This document shows, piece after piece, positions 51,505-59,404 of a stretch of 64,000 nt of DNA. The stretch spans positions 88,775 to 152,774 of the forward strand of contig NZ_MRYI01000017.1 of assembly GCF_002260525.1 (NCBI RefSeq), written 5' to 3'. The notes under the pieces were generated by a model that was not told the DNA's origin, did not search any database, and saw nothing but the letters and a program-made list of their open reading frames with translations. A program made the position numbers and the translations under genes. Numbering within the stretch: position 1 is the stretch's first letter; each line of letters starts with the position of its first letter. This DNA comes from Hahella sp. CCB-MM4 (GTDB taxonomy: Bacteria > Pseudomonadota > Gammaproteobacteria > Pseudomonadales > Oleiphilaceae).

Positions 51505-53019
51505 ATGAAGACCGAATTGCCACCAAATACTTCCCCACTAAAGTCGCCCCCCTCTACGAGATCGACAGCTTCGTCAGAACTGGTCGACATAAAACGAACC
51601 GTGGGGGAAATCATTACCGCCAGGATTCTCAGCGCGAACATCAAGGCCGAGCACGAAACCGCACAAACCACCCAGCAGTTATCGCAGACCCCGGCCTCCA
51701 AAGCCCCCTCCGGTACTTCACCGGAAGCTCGGGCAGCACAGCTGTTCAGTGCCACTCAGCAGCTGGCCACAGCGGAAGGCTCCAAATCTAATACCGAGCA
51801 ACCGCTAAGGCTGTGGCAGTTAGCATTACAGGTAGTTGAAACAAAAAAGACCCTGCAAACAGAAATCCTCGCCAAACAACTTCCACCCGAGCTGTCCGTT
51901 GGCAAGCTGTTAACACTTAAAGTACTGCCGCAACAGGGTTTGCAGGTAGTGCACCAGCCAAGTCCGGAAACCTCACTGGAAAACACCCTGCGCCCGATCA
52001 TCCAGGCATTGTCAAAATGGCTGCCTTTACAAAGTGAGCTAAAGGGGGGGCTGAGCAACATACTTGCCGCGGGCCAGGAGACAACCCAGAGCAGCCCTCC
52101 ATTGCCTGCGCCGGTCAGGGAACTGGCGAAGCAGCTCAGCAGCGCCATTCTGAAGCAAGCAGACCTGGCTCAGCCCGAGGCACTGAAAAGTGCCATAAAA
52201 GACTCAGGGATCAATCTGGAATCCAAGCTGCTACGCGAGACAAAGCCGTTATCCGATATCAAACCAGGCCAAGCAGTCTCAGACAGAAATCCGCTGACCA
52301 CTGATTCCAACCTCGCGCAACTGGCCCCAAAAGATATCAAAGCATTGCTGATGACCAGCCTGTCGACCTTACTCAGCCACCTGCAACAATCGCCGAACCA
52401 GGCACTTCCGAAAAACTGGGAGGCGCTGGTCAACTGGTTGACCCAACAGGTAGCCAACTACACTCAAGGGGGACATCCCCTAGCCTTTCCCAGCATGCAC
52501 CAAACCGGCACCTCCCAGCACCAACCAAGCACTCAGTTGGATGCAGGCGAAATTCTCCGTGCATTGGCGCAGGCGATTTCCAGAATTCATGTCAATCAGC
52601 TTAATGCACTGCAACAGAGTCTGACGCCTGCTCCTGACGGCACCAACACCCAGGTTTGGTTTCTGGAGTTACCAATACAAGGACAACGGCTGGATTCAGT
52701 ACAGATCCGTATGGAGAAAGAGAACCAGGACGATAAAGAAAAGAAAAAGCAGCAGGCCAGATGGAAGCTGATTCTCGCCTTCGATCTGGAACACATCGGA
52801 CCTTTTCAAAGTCATGTCCTTTACACCGACGGTACCGTTTCAGCTACTTTCTGGGCTGATCAGCAACACACCTTGAAACTGGTTAATAGTGAATTACCCC
52901 ATTTGCGTAAGGGACTGCAGGACTGGGGTCTTCAAGTGGGCGATCTGGCGGTGCGCAAAGGCTCTCCCCCTCCCCCGCAAACCCCGATATCCAGACAATT
53001 GATAGACGAACGAGCCTGA
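51505..53019 (+). CDS. fliK: Flagellar hook-length control protein FliK
   Basis: 504 residues from the ATG at 51505. A TTG start at 51469 would add 12 residues, but GGTGAAAG precedes the ATG. A long Gln/Ser/Pro-rich, mostly unstructured N-terminal region is followed by a C-terminal Flg_hook domain (TQVWFLELPIQGQRLDSVQIRM, WKLILAFDLEHIGPFQSHVL, TVSATFWADQ). It is secreted through the flagellar export gate, measures the hook and switches export specificity through FlhB. Its stop overlaps the fhlB start by one base. Confidence 0.88.
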   Translation: MKTELPPNTSPLKSPPSTRSTASSELVDIKRTVGEIITARILSANIKAEHETAQTTQQLSQTPASKAPSGTSPEARAAQLFSATQQLATAEGSKSNTEQPLRLWQLALQVVETKKTLQTEILAKQLPPELSVGKLLTLKVLPQQGLQVVHQPSPETSLENTLRPIIQALSKWLPLQSELKGGLSNILAAGQETTQSSPPLPAPVRELAKQLSSAILKQADLAQPEALKSAIKDSGINLESKLLRETKPLSDIKPGQAVSDRNPLTTDSNLAQLAPKDIKALLMTSLSTLLSHLQQSPNQALPKNWEALVNWLTQQVANYTQGGHPLAFPSMHQTGTSQHQPSTQLDAGEILRALAQAISRIHVNQLNALQQSLTPAPDGTNTQVWFLELPIQGQRLDSVQIRMEKENQDDKEKKKQQARWKLILAFDLEHIGPFQSHVLYTDGTVSATFWADQQHTLKLVNSELPHLRKGLQDWGLQVGDLAVRKGSPPPPQTPISRQLIDERA

Positions 53020-53309
53020 TGCCTGATCAAGAGACCGGACAGAATTCCAAAGCCATCGCCTTGATGTACGATGGCGTCAAGGCCCCTACGGTATCAGCCA
53101 AAGGGGAAGGCGATCTGGCTGAGGAGATCATCGCCATTGCCCGGGAGCATGGTGTCCCGCTGTATGAAAATCCTGAATTGGTGCACTCGCTGTCACAACT
53201 GGATCTAGGGGATGAAATCCCAGAACTCCTATACCGGGTGATCGCTGAGATCATCGCCTTTGCTTATCACATCCAGGGAAAAGTACCTGAAGGTTTTGAG
53301 AAGAACTAA
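53019..53309 (+). CDS. fhlB: FlhB C-terminal-domain-like protein (FhlB)
   Basis: 96 residues. It resembles only the cytoplasmic C-terminal domain of FlhB (AIALMYDGVKAPTVSAKGEG, AREHGVPLYENPELVHSLSQLDLGDEIP). The NPTH autocleavage motif of full FlhB is missing. In FlhB such domains interact with FliK during the specificity switch, and the one-base overlap with fliK agrees with a joint role. Confidence 0.88.
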   Translation: MPDQETGQNSKAIALMYDGVKAPTVSAKGEGDLAEEIIAIAREHGVPLYENPELVHSLSQLDLGDEIPELLYRVIAEIIAFAYHIQGKVPEGFEKN

Positions 53310-53336
53310 GATGCTGATAGTGGATCATAGAGACTC

Positions 53337-53366
53337 ATGAAGAATCATGAAGAGCAATGAAAATAG
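53337..53366. repeat. 10-bp tandem repeat after fhlB
   Basis: ATGAAGAATC, ATGAAGAGCA and ATGAAAATAG in direct succession, preceded by related ATGCTGATAG-like sequence. They lie in the 247-base gap before the DUF1244 gene, which otherwise shows no gene. Confidence 0.5.
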
Positions 53367-53556
53367 ATAGAGATAAGGGTTTTAGAAAAGCTTGAAGTCT
53401 ATATCCATAATTGAGGCTCATAAGGCTGAGACCTCCGCACTGGATTTCCTCACCACATCAGGTTACCTTTTTCTCCACACCAGAGATGCGGGCAGCCAGA
53501 CCTGTCAAGACTGCCGTATCAATATTCAGATCATCCAACTATTTGAGTTATTTCCC

Positions 53557-53850
53557 ATGGATCAGAAAACCCAAACCGAAATTGAAGCCGCTGTATTTCG
53601 GCGTCTGGTCAAACACTTCCAGGACAATACTGACGTTCAGAATATCGACCTGATGAATCTGGCAGGATTCTGCCGCAACTGTCTGAGCAAGTGGTATCGT
53701 GCAGCCGCAGAAGAGCAAGGCGTCGAAGTTGAAGATGCTGCAGCACGTGAAATCGTTTATGGAATGCCTTACGCGGAATGGAAAGAGAAATACCAGAAAC
53801 CCGCAACAGAAGATCAGTTGCAGACATTTGAAAACAAGAAACCTTCCTGA
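53557..53850 (+). CDS. DUF1244 family protein
   Basis: 97 residues from the ATG at 53557, the normal size. The frame is open further upstream (to 53392), but that part does not resemble the family. Conserved core FRRLVKHFQDNTDVQNIDLM and AGFCRNCLSKWYRAAA with a CxxC pair, then EIVYGMPYAEWKEKYQ. All-helical cytoplasmic protein, function unknown. It is followed 15 bases later by a small lipoprotein gene. Confidence 0.85.
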   Translation: MDQKTQTEIEAAVFRRLVKHFQDNTDVQNIDLMNLAGFCRNCLSKWYRAAAEEQGVEVEDAAAREIVYGMPYAEWKEKYQKPATEDQLQTFENKKPS

Positions 53851-53865
53851 TCAGGTACAACATCG

Positions 53866-54084
53866 ATGATAAAAGCAGTATTTATCTCAACCCTTCTGAT
53901 TTCGTTCACAACCCTTGGCGGTTGTGCCTCCGACTCATTTGAGAAAGCCGGAAAGTCTGTTGACCAGGCACTGACAAATACAGGCGAAGCCATCAAGGAT
54001 GCAGGCCATGCGACCGGTGAGGCGATCACCAAAGCCTGTGAAAATGTCAAAGAAGCGGTAGCAGCGCAAAATAAAGATTGCTGA
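53866..54084 (+). CDS. Small entericidin-like lipoprotein
   Basis: 72 residues. Signal MIKAVFISTLLISFTTLGGC with lipobox LGGC (Cys20). The mature part is a short amphipathic helix repeat (KSVDQALTNTGEAIKDAGHA). Size and pattern recall entericidin-type or Lpp-like lipoproteins. The final Asp-Cys is unusual. Role unknown. A bidirectional terminator follows. Confidence 0.75.
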   Translation: MIKAVFISTLLISFTTLGGCASDSFEKAGKSVDQALTNTGEAIKDAGHATGEAITKACENVKEAVAAQNKDC

Positions 54085-54094
54085 GCATCAATAC

Positions 54095-54131
54095 ACAAAA
54101 GGGGCGGATTTAAAGATCCGCCCCTTTTGTT
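54095..54131. terminator. Bidirectional terminator between lipoprotein gene and fpr
   Basis: ACAAAAGGGGCGGAT pairs with ATCCGCCCCTTTTGT around a short AT-rich loop, with A and T tracts on the two sides. It ends the plus-strand lipoprotein transcript and the convergent minus-strand fpr transcript. Confidence 0.9.
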
Positions 54132-54166
54132 GTTTGCATATGACTAAAAAGCTCTACAAGAGCAAA

Positions 54167-54943
54167 TCAGCTCTCTACAAACGCCCTTTCGATCACATAG
54201 TGTCCAAGATCACCATGACGGGCTTCCTTGAATCCACGCTCGTCCAGGATCGCACAAGTATCTTTCAGCATACTTGGTGAACCACACACCATAAAACGGT
54301 CCACTTCAGGATCCATGTTCGGCAGACCGATATCGGAAAACAGCTTGCCGCTGGTCATCAGATCGGTAATCCGGCCACGGTTGACGTATGGCTCGCGGGT
54401 CACCGTTGGGTAATAAATCAATTTATCTTGTATGAACTCACCGAAGAATTCGTTATTTGGCAGCTCCTCAGAGATCAACTGCTGGTATGCCAGCTCAGAT
54501 ACCTGACGCACACCATGAGTCAGGATAACTTTGTCGTACTGCTCATAGGTTTCCGGATCCTTGATGATGCTCATGAAAGGCGCCAGACCAGTTCCAGTAC
54601 TGATCAGATACAAATGCCGACCCGGCAGAAGATGATCCAGGACCAGTGTGCCGGTAGGCTTGCGGCTCATGATGATCTCGTCACCCGGCTTGATCTTCTG
54701 CAACTTGGAAGTCAAAGGACCGTCCGGCACCTTAATACTGAAAAACTCCAGCTCTTCTTCATAGTTAGCACTGGCAATACTGTAGGCACGCATCAGGGGA
54801 CGGCCGTCTTCCTGTGGCAGCCCAATCATGATGAAGTGGCCGTTCTTGAAACGGAACGACGGATCACGACTGGTTTTGAAACTAAAAAGTGATTCATTCC
54901 AATGATGTACATCGGTAACCACTTCTTTACGGAATCCTGACAC
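54167..54943 (-). CDS. fpr: Ferredoxin/flavodoxin-NADP+ reductase
   Basis: 258 residues. FAD site RAYSIASANYEEELEFFS, NADP site LISTGTGLAPFMSI and a C-terminal VCGSPSMLKDTCAILDERGF, ending in VIERAFVES, typical of the bacterial subclass A FPRs. It exchanges electrons between NADPH and ferredoxin and is induced by oxidative stress in Pseudomonas. It is divergent from the FinR-like regulator gene, its known activator there. Confidence 0.95.
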   Translation of the reverse strand: MSGFRKEVVTDVHHWNESLFSFKTSRDPSFRFKNGHFIMIGLPQEDGRPLMRAYSIASANYEEELEFFSIKVPDGPLTSKLQKIKPGDEIIMSRKPTGTLVLDHLLPGRHLYLISTGTGLAPFMSIIKDPETYEQYDKVILTHGVRQVSELAYQQLISEELPNNEFFGEFIQDKLIYYPTVTREPYVNRGRITDLMTSGKLFSDIGLPNMDPEVDRFMVCGSPSMLKDTCAILDERGFKEARHGDLGHYVIERAFVES

Positions 54944-55115
54944 GGTAGTCTCTCCTTTAATGTTGACTTGATGCCACTATAATGTCGATTTGGTATTTCT
55001 ATATAGACAGCAGTTCTATCAAACGGGTTCAATATTTCATTGCCCGCAATTTAGCCAAAGTGTAACCTATCTGTAAAACAGGTTTATTCAATTACACTAA
55101 TCGATAATACCGATA

Positions 55116-55997
55116 ATGCACTTTACCCTACGTCAACTTCAAATATTTCTGGCCGCCGCCCACTACGAGAACATTACTCAGGCAGCCAGGCATTTGTCCA
55201 TGTCACAGTCTGCAGCCAGCGAAGCCCTGAAGACCCTTGAGTCCCAATTCGACATCCAGCTTTTCGACCGGGTAGGCAAAACACTTCAGCTCAATGAGCT
55301 CGGCCGTCTGCTAAGACCACGAGTGGAAGCCCTGATCGAGCGGGCGGAAGACCTGGAGCTGGACTTTCGTCAGCACACGGACATCGGCTCTCTGAAAGTG
55401 GGCGCTACACTCTCCATCGGTAATTATCTGGCGGTAACCATCATGGCCCGCTTCATGAAAGACCATCCGGCAGCCAATGTTTCCCTGGAGGTGGCCAACA
55501 CTACCACCATCGCACGCAAAGTATTGAACTTTGAACTGGACATCGGCTTGATTGAGGGTGAATTAAATAACCCTGATCTTGACGTCATTCCCTGGCGTGA
55601 GGACGAGCTGGCTGTCTTCTGCGCCCCCGAGCATCCTTATGCTAAAAAAGCAGAGCTATCGGATGAGGACATACTGAACGTGGAATGGATTCTGCGCGAA
55701 AGAGGCTCAGGCACCCGCCAAGCGTTCGAGTGGGCGATGCACGGCATTATTCCACAACTGAAGGTCGCCATTGAACTGGAACATACCGAAGCCATCAAAA
55801 GAGCCGTTGAAGCCGGCCTGGGAATTGGCTGCCTGTCCCGCATAACCCTGGAAGACGCCTTCAAGCGAGGCAGCTTGATTCCACTTCCCGTCCCTCAACG
55901 ACAGTTCGGTCGGCATTTCTACTTTATATTGCACAAAGAGAAATATCGCAGCGCAGGTATTCAGAACTGGCTAGATTTATGTAAAGAGATGCAATAA
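55116..55997 (+). CDS. finR: LysR-family regulator FinR
   Basis: 293 residues. N-terminal HTH (LRQLQIFLAAAHYENITQAA, then SMSQSAASEALKTLE) and a CysB-type effector domain (LKVGATLSIGNYLAV, ERGSGTRQAFE, VEAGLGIGCLSRITLE). The divergent layout with fpr over a 172-base gap matches Pseudomonas finR, which activates fpr under superoxide or sulfur stress. Confidence 0.88.
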   Translation: MHFTLRQLQIFLAAAHYENITQAARHLSMSQSAASEALKTLESQFDIQLFDRVGKTLQLNELGRLLRPRVEALIERAEDLELDFRQHTDIGSLKVGATLSIGNYLAVTIMARFMKDHPAANVSLEVANTTTIARKVLNFELDIGLIEGELNNPDLDVIPWREDELAVFCAPEHPYAKKAELSDEDILNVEWILRERGSGTRQAFEWAMHGIIPQLKVAIELEHTEAIKRAVEAGLGIGCLSRITLEDAFKRGSLIPLPVPQRQFGRHFYFILHKEKYRSAGIQNWLDLCKEMQ

Positions 55998-56043
55998 CAA
56001 CGGAGCATTGGGTTTGGACCAAACTCTGGAAATTATGCTTCCA

Positions 56044-56895
56044 TCATTCCACGTACATTAGATCACAGCTGTAAAAGTAAGTACCGTCCAGCTCTTCATT
56101 CAGTACCAGTGTGCGCATGTTCAATGCCAGCGCCTTCCGGCATAGTTGATTCCTTTCAGCTTCACTTTCTCGATACTTGGGTAGGTATTCGGCATTGAAA
56201 ACGGCTTTTCCCGCTTTCGTAAATACTTCCAATGCCTCACATTCCTCATATTCAAAGCATTGTTCGTTTACCGAGAAATCAAAATACGGTTGCAGTGCTT
56301 CGGCCTGATCCAGATTGTTCTTCAAGCCAATTGCCAATCCTCTTTTATGGGCCTCCTGACTGAACCACACCAAAAAAGCTAGCTGCTGTGAGGGACTGAC
56401 CTTAAACCCGGTAGTATTGCCCTGGTAGTTCACGTTATCCGGCTCTACTGCATCACACCCCAATTTGGAAGCATGATCCAGACGCTTCAGCATAATCTTC
56501 CGGACGTTGTCTGATCCGGGATTCACCCAGCGTTCCGTTGGGTGGCCTTCCATTGCAGTCCCTAAATCATTTGACTGAAACTGTGCCCGGTCAGGGTTAT
56601 ATTCTTCACTGGTGCCGAGGGAAAAATAACAAATCAGGTAAGCGCCCTGCGCTTTGAGATCTTCCAAAAAGGACTCGGTAACGTCATAGAGAGAAACATC
56701 ATAGGCATCAAACGGCAGGTCCAGAGAACTCTCATTATCCAGCTGCCAATACCAGGTAAATTCCGGGTCAGGTGATTTCCACCTCGGATCAGCCATTGAC
56801 GTCCCTGTTGTCAGCAGACAAATCAACATCAGGGATAGGCACACCAGCAACAGTTTCAGGTTTTTAATCAGTGTATTCACCATCATTTGCCTCAA
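56044..56895 (-). CDS. Secreted GH114-type glycosidase (endo-alpha-1,4-polygalactosaminidase family)
   Basis: 283 residues. Signal peptide in the first 36 residues (LLLVCLSLMLICLLTTGTSMA). The barrel carries the GH114 landmarks TWYWQLDNE, YLICYFSLGTSEEYNPDR, catalytic Asp region GCDAVEPDNVNYQGN, IGLKNNLDQ and FNAEYLPKYRE. Family members cut polygalactosaminide and are sometimes involved in exopolysaccharide turnover. No polysaccharide genes lie near. Last chromosomal-type gene before the cassette-like region. Confidence 0.85.
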   Translation of the reverse strand: MRQMMVNTLIKNLKLLLVCLSLMLICLLTTGTSMADPRWKSPDPEFTWYWQLDNESSLDLPFDAYDVSLYDVTESFLEDLKAQGAYLICYFSLGTSEEYNPDRAQFQSNDLGTAMEGHPTERWVNPGSDNVRKIMLKRLDHASKLGCDAVEPDNVNYQGNTTGFKVSPSQQLAFLVWFSQEAHKRGLAIGLKNNLDQAEALQPYFDFSVNEQCFEYEECEALEVFTKAGKAVFNAEYLPKYRESEAERNQLCRKALALNMRTLVLNEELDGTYFYSCDLMYVE

Positions 56896-57008
56896 GTGGT
56901 GTTGATCTACCTATAAAATAATCGCAAATACCAGTTTATGCTAAAAACTGCGACCGGACTTTTATTCATGAAATGTTTGTTGGGATTTAAAGAAATGGGA
57001 CTGCGACT

Positions 57009-57038
57009 GTTAGGCTCAGGCGTAGCAATGTGTTAGCT
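57009..57038. other. Possible attC-like end of the cassette region
   Basis: GTTAGGC (57009-57015), a full match to the GTTRRRY core, and GTTAGCT (57032-57038) flank a short stretch just beyond the stop of the RelE-like gene. Together with the sites further right they suggest the left limit of a gene-cassette array, but pairing of the arms is weak. Confidence 0.35.
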
Positions 57039-57039
57039 A

Positions 57040-57294
57040 TTAGTAAATATTTCCTCGCCAGTCAGCCTCTAGCACCCACACTACAAGCTCTGAATCGATT
57101 ACTTCATACACTACACGAAAGTCTCCGATTCTGTACCGGTATCGGTTATGGAAGCCTTGCATAGTTTTAATATTTGGACCGTTACGAGGATTGATAGTCA
57201 GATTTTCCATTTTTTGCAAAACTCGTCGTCTCATAACATGGTCTATCTTCTTCAGAGCCTTTTCCGCTTTTTTTGAGAAGCGTACCGTATACAT
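57040..57294 (-). CDS. RelE/ParE-superfamily toxin
   Basis: 84 residues. MYTVRFSKKAEKALKKIDHV, LTINPRNGPNIKTMQGFHN and YRYRIGDFRVVYEVIDSELVVWVLEADWRG are the classic RelE-fold strands, with Arg residues in RYRIGDFRV as candidate catalytic residues of a ribosome-dependent mRNase. Its start shares one base with the stop of a 48-residue gene, and a Phd-like gene lies before that, so it is the last gene of a three-gene unit. Confidence 0.9.
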   Translation of the reverse strand: MYTVRFSKKAEKALKKIDHVMRRRVLQKMENLTINPRNGPNIKTMQGFHNRYRYRIGDFRVVYEVIDSELVVWVLEADWRGNIY

Positions 57295-57440
57295 TAAGGC
57301 TTCTCCTTAAGCAGCTCTCCCAATGTCTTCAGCTTCTTGATTTCATGTTTGGGGGTTTTTAGCTTTTCCATTGTCGCATCTTGATTAAGCCGACGATCTT
57401 TCTCTTCTTCCGTTTCCTGGCGTGGCTTTTGGTCGCTCAT
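57294..57440 (-). CDS. 48-residue hydrophilic protein of the toxin-antitoxin unit
   Basis: MSDQKPRQETEEEKDRRLNQ opens a wholly charged, probably helical or disordered protein ending TLGELLKEKP. It lies between the Phd-like and RelE-like genes, one base after the former and overlapping the latter (TAATG). No family is recognised. It may be a third component, a chaperone-like antitoxin part, or the antitoxin proper. Confidence 0.65.
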   Translation of the reverse strand: MSDQKPRQETEEEKDRRLNQDATMEKLKTPKHEIKKLKTLGELLKEKP

Positions 57441-57441
57441 T

Positions 57442-57690
57442 TCAATCCTCTCCCATTAGATCGTCTAAGCTTTTGGCACTTGAATCGTATTTTTCATCGA
57501 GCGCGCCATCCATCTCATCCTCTTTTTCTTCAATCTTCTTAAGAAAAAACTCGTATGCTTTTGGCTGAATTATGACACCTACTAACTCGCCACTTTCGTT
57601 CTCGATGAGAATATCCTCACCCTCAATTGGGTCTGGATTCTTTATTTTTTCCAGCACGTCTGCTGGGAGTGAGCTTTCCTTAATTTTCAT
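57442..57690 (-). CDS. Phd/YefM-like antitoxin
   Basis: 82 residues from the ATG at 57690 (GAGGTGAAA upstream); a longer frame to 57738 lacks a ribosome site. EGEDILIENESGELVGVIIQ followed by PKAYEFFLKKIEEKE matches the Phd/YefM pattern of a beta-strand pair then a helix. The acidic C-terminal tail (DEMDGALDEKYDSS and on) would bind and neutralise the toxin. It probably also represses its own promoter. Confidence 0.75.
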   Translation of the reverse strand: MKIKESSLPADVLEKIKNPDPIEGEDILIENESGELVGVIIQPKAYEFFLKKIEEKEDEMDGALDEKYDSSAKSLDDLMGED

Positions 57691-57726
57691 TTTCACCTCA
57701 TATTTAAATGTGTGATTGTTTTGAGA

Positions 57727-57781
57727 GCACAACGCCAAAGCGTACAGGCTAGCCTGCTTAATATGGACCGCGCGAACTAAT
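57727..57781 (-). other. attC-like palindrome, site 1
   Basis: On the plus strand it opens GCACAACGCC and holds the internal palindrome AGGCTAGCCT. On the minus strand it ends GGCGTTGTGC, close to the attC core GTTRRRY, directly before the antitoxin gene. The far end overlaps the stop of the next gene upstream. Confidence 0.4.
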
Positions 57782-58046
57782 CAACGTTTGGCCTCTTTGC
57801 CAACACCACTTTTACCAGATTGTATTGTGTTTTCCATTCTTCCGAGGATTTGAAAACAATACCACTAATCGTGGAGACTTCGTTTAATTGCCAATCAGAA
57901 AGTTCAATAGATTCTTCACATTTCTGTAATCGGCGCAGGTAAGCAAGAAGCCTCTCAGTAGAAAGAACTTCTAGCTCATCCTGATTTAGCGGCTTTACGG
58001 ATTTTGGAGTTATTTTTTCCACGTCATTTAACGCCTCTTCGAACAA
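57777..58046 (-). CDS. Small protein of unknown function (cassette-type gene)
   Basis: 89 residues, acidic and helical (LNQDELEVLSTERLLAYLRRLQ, LSDWQLNEVSTISGIVFK). The only in-frame start is a TTG at 58046 without a ribosome site, so the gene may be 5'-truncated or start weakly. No signal peptide or membrane helix. Family not recognised. Confidence 0.5.
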   Translation of the reverse strand: MFEEALNDVEKITPKSVKPLNQDELEVLSTERLLAYLRRLQKCEESIELSDWQLNEVSTISGIVFKSSEEWKTQYNLVKVVLAKRPNVD

Positions 58047-58089
58047 AAAAGTTCACTGGTTTTGGCTATCTGTGTTGATGGGGATGCTA

Positions 58090-58482
58090 TTAATTTCGTA
58101 TGAGCTCAACTATTTCGTTACCAGTTTTCACGCACTGAATAGGCATACCTACATCCCTCGGAACATGCTTTTCGGAACTGGGGTTTGCCGTGACCAAATA
58201 GCCCACCCCCGGAGCAACCAAGGTCGCCCCCTCCTGGCAGAGCACTTCAAGTACCGAACTCCAAAATTCTGGATGCATGCTGGGCCTGCTTATCATGAAG
58301 CTGTCGATTAGCTCCAACTCAAAATCACCATAAACGTTTGAAAAGTTCTCTGCGTCGTACTTCAAGTCAAATCCACGATCATTTTCCACAAAGGCACTTC
58401 CGAATGCCCTTTTCACAAGCTGAGTCGCTACGAGCTGGGGTTTCCCCTCGGAAAAGAAGTGTAAAAACAAGTCGAAGCTCAT
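58090..58482 (-). CDS. Small protein of unknown function (cassette-type gene)
   Basis: 130 residues from the ATG at 58482 with GGAG 5 bases upstream. An alpha/beta pattern is visible (MSFDLFLHFFSEGKPQ, ELELIDSFMISRPSMHPEFW, EGATLVAPGVGYLVTAN). No signal peptide. I do not recognise a family. It may belong to the diverse small cytoplasmic proteins of integron arrays. A well-formed attC-like hairpin lies just upstream. Confidence 0.6.
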   Translation of the reverse strand: MSFDLFLHFFSEGKPQLVATQLVKRAFGSAFVENDRGFDLKYDAENFSNVYGDFELELIDSFMISRPSMHPEFWSSVLEVLCQEGATLVAPGVGYLVTANPSSEKHVPRDVGMPIQCVKTGNEIVELIRN

Positions 58483-58494
58483 GAGCTCTCCTGT

Positions 58495-58572
58495 GCATAA
58501 CGCCACCAAAACCAGCCAAGCGTAGCGAGATCCAGCACACTCAGTGCATGCTGGCGCTTGGCCTTGCTAAAC
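58495..58572 (-). other. attC-like palindrome, site 2
   Basis: GCCAAGCG (58515-58522) pairs with CGCTTGGC (58555-58562), and the outer cores GCATAAC (58495) and GCTAAAC (58566) resemble RYYYAAC/GTTRRRY ends. It overlaps the stop codon of the next minus-strand gene and ends just before the start region of the previous one, as cassette recombination sites do. Confidence 0.55.
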
Positions 58573-58998
58573 ATTTTCACATTCCACCACCTGATTACCA
58601 GACAATAGATCCAGTAGTTTCTGCCCATACGACAAATATTGTTCTGAGTCGTTATCCTGCTTTATCTCGTACGGCGGCTGATAGCCACATAAATTATTGA
58701 GATATTCCTTTGGTATATATTTTCCAAATCGATTCAAATCATTTTGTATCGAGGTACATATTCCTATCATTATCTCGACATGATGCTCGCTGACCAAATA
58801 AGTATCAAAATCTGGTTTTATGCATCCATTGATTGATAACTCAGCCTGTTCTTGCCAATGCGCTATCGCTTCTTTCAACCAGGGTTCCTGATCCATCAAA
58901 TATTTGGCCTTCTCGACGATCAAGAACAACCATACCTCAACCTTAGAGTCTTTCGATCGGATATGTTTTTCCTTAAAAGTAGTAAATGAATGTCCCAT
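58567..58998 (-). CDS. Small protein of unknown function (cassette-type gene)
   Basis: 143 residues, helical and charged (KVEVWLFLIVEKAKYLMDQ, PWLKEAIAHWQEQAEL, SYGQKLLDLLSGNQ). No signal peptide or known motif. The stop TAG lies inside the attC-like site at 58495-58572. Function unknown. Confidence 0.6.
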   Translation of the reverse strand: MGHSFTTFKEKHIRSKDSKVEVWLFLIVEKAKYLMDQEPWLKEAIAHWQEQAELSINGCIKPDFDTYLVSEHHVEIMIGICTSIQNDLNRFGKYIPKEYLNNLCGYQPPYEIKQDNDSEQYLSYGQKLLDLLSGNQVVECENV

Positions 58999-59109
58999 CG
59001 CTTCCTATGCTCGACGTCTGTCACTGCAGCTCACAAAGCTGGGGCGGCTTTTGGCACAAAAGTCGTAACAGGTTTGCGAGTCCGTTGCTGGCACTTGCTA
59101 AATGTTGAC

Positions 59110-59385
59110 CTACCTAATTGAGCCATACTGCTGCAAAAAGTGTATTACTTTTTGCACAAGCTCTGACGATTCAGAACAAACAACCAAATGTTTAGGGTTA
59201 TTGTTAACTGGATCGATATCAATTCTTTGGCTTTCGTCAGACCGGTTTATCAAAGTTAGCTCGGACCACTCCTGGGAACCAGGACTGGAGGCGTCTCCAT
59301 CTGAATCGTAATCTGAATCTTTTCCCCAAAGCTTTTCCGCAACTTTCGTAAATTGTGGGAGCTTGCCAATAATGTGTATCTCGAT
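59110..59385 (-). pseudogene. Gene remnant with an interrupted start
   Basis: A coding-like frame of about 90 codons (IGKLPQFTKVAEKLWG ... RIDIDPVNNNPKHLVVCSES ... VIHFLQQYGSIR) ends with TAG at 59110. It has no usable start: the ATG at 59394-59392 is followed after one codon by TAA. Removing about eight bases there would restore a natural opening (MEIHIIGKL). The protein family is not recognised. Either a small insertion damaged the gene or it starts at a rare codon. Confidence 0.5.
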
Positions 59386-59404
59386 TTATTCCATCCTCAA
59401 ATTC

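Noticed and set aside
53392..53556. N-terminal extension of the DUF1244 protein
   Set aside because: Open in frame, but it does not resemble the family, adds 55 unrelated residues, and the ATG at 53557 gives the normal family length.
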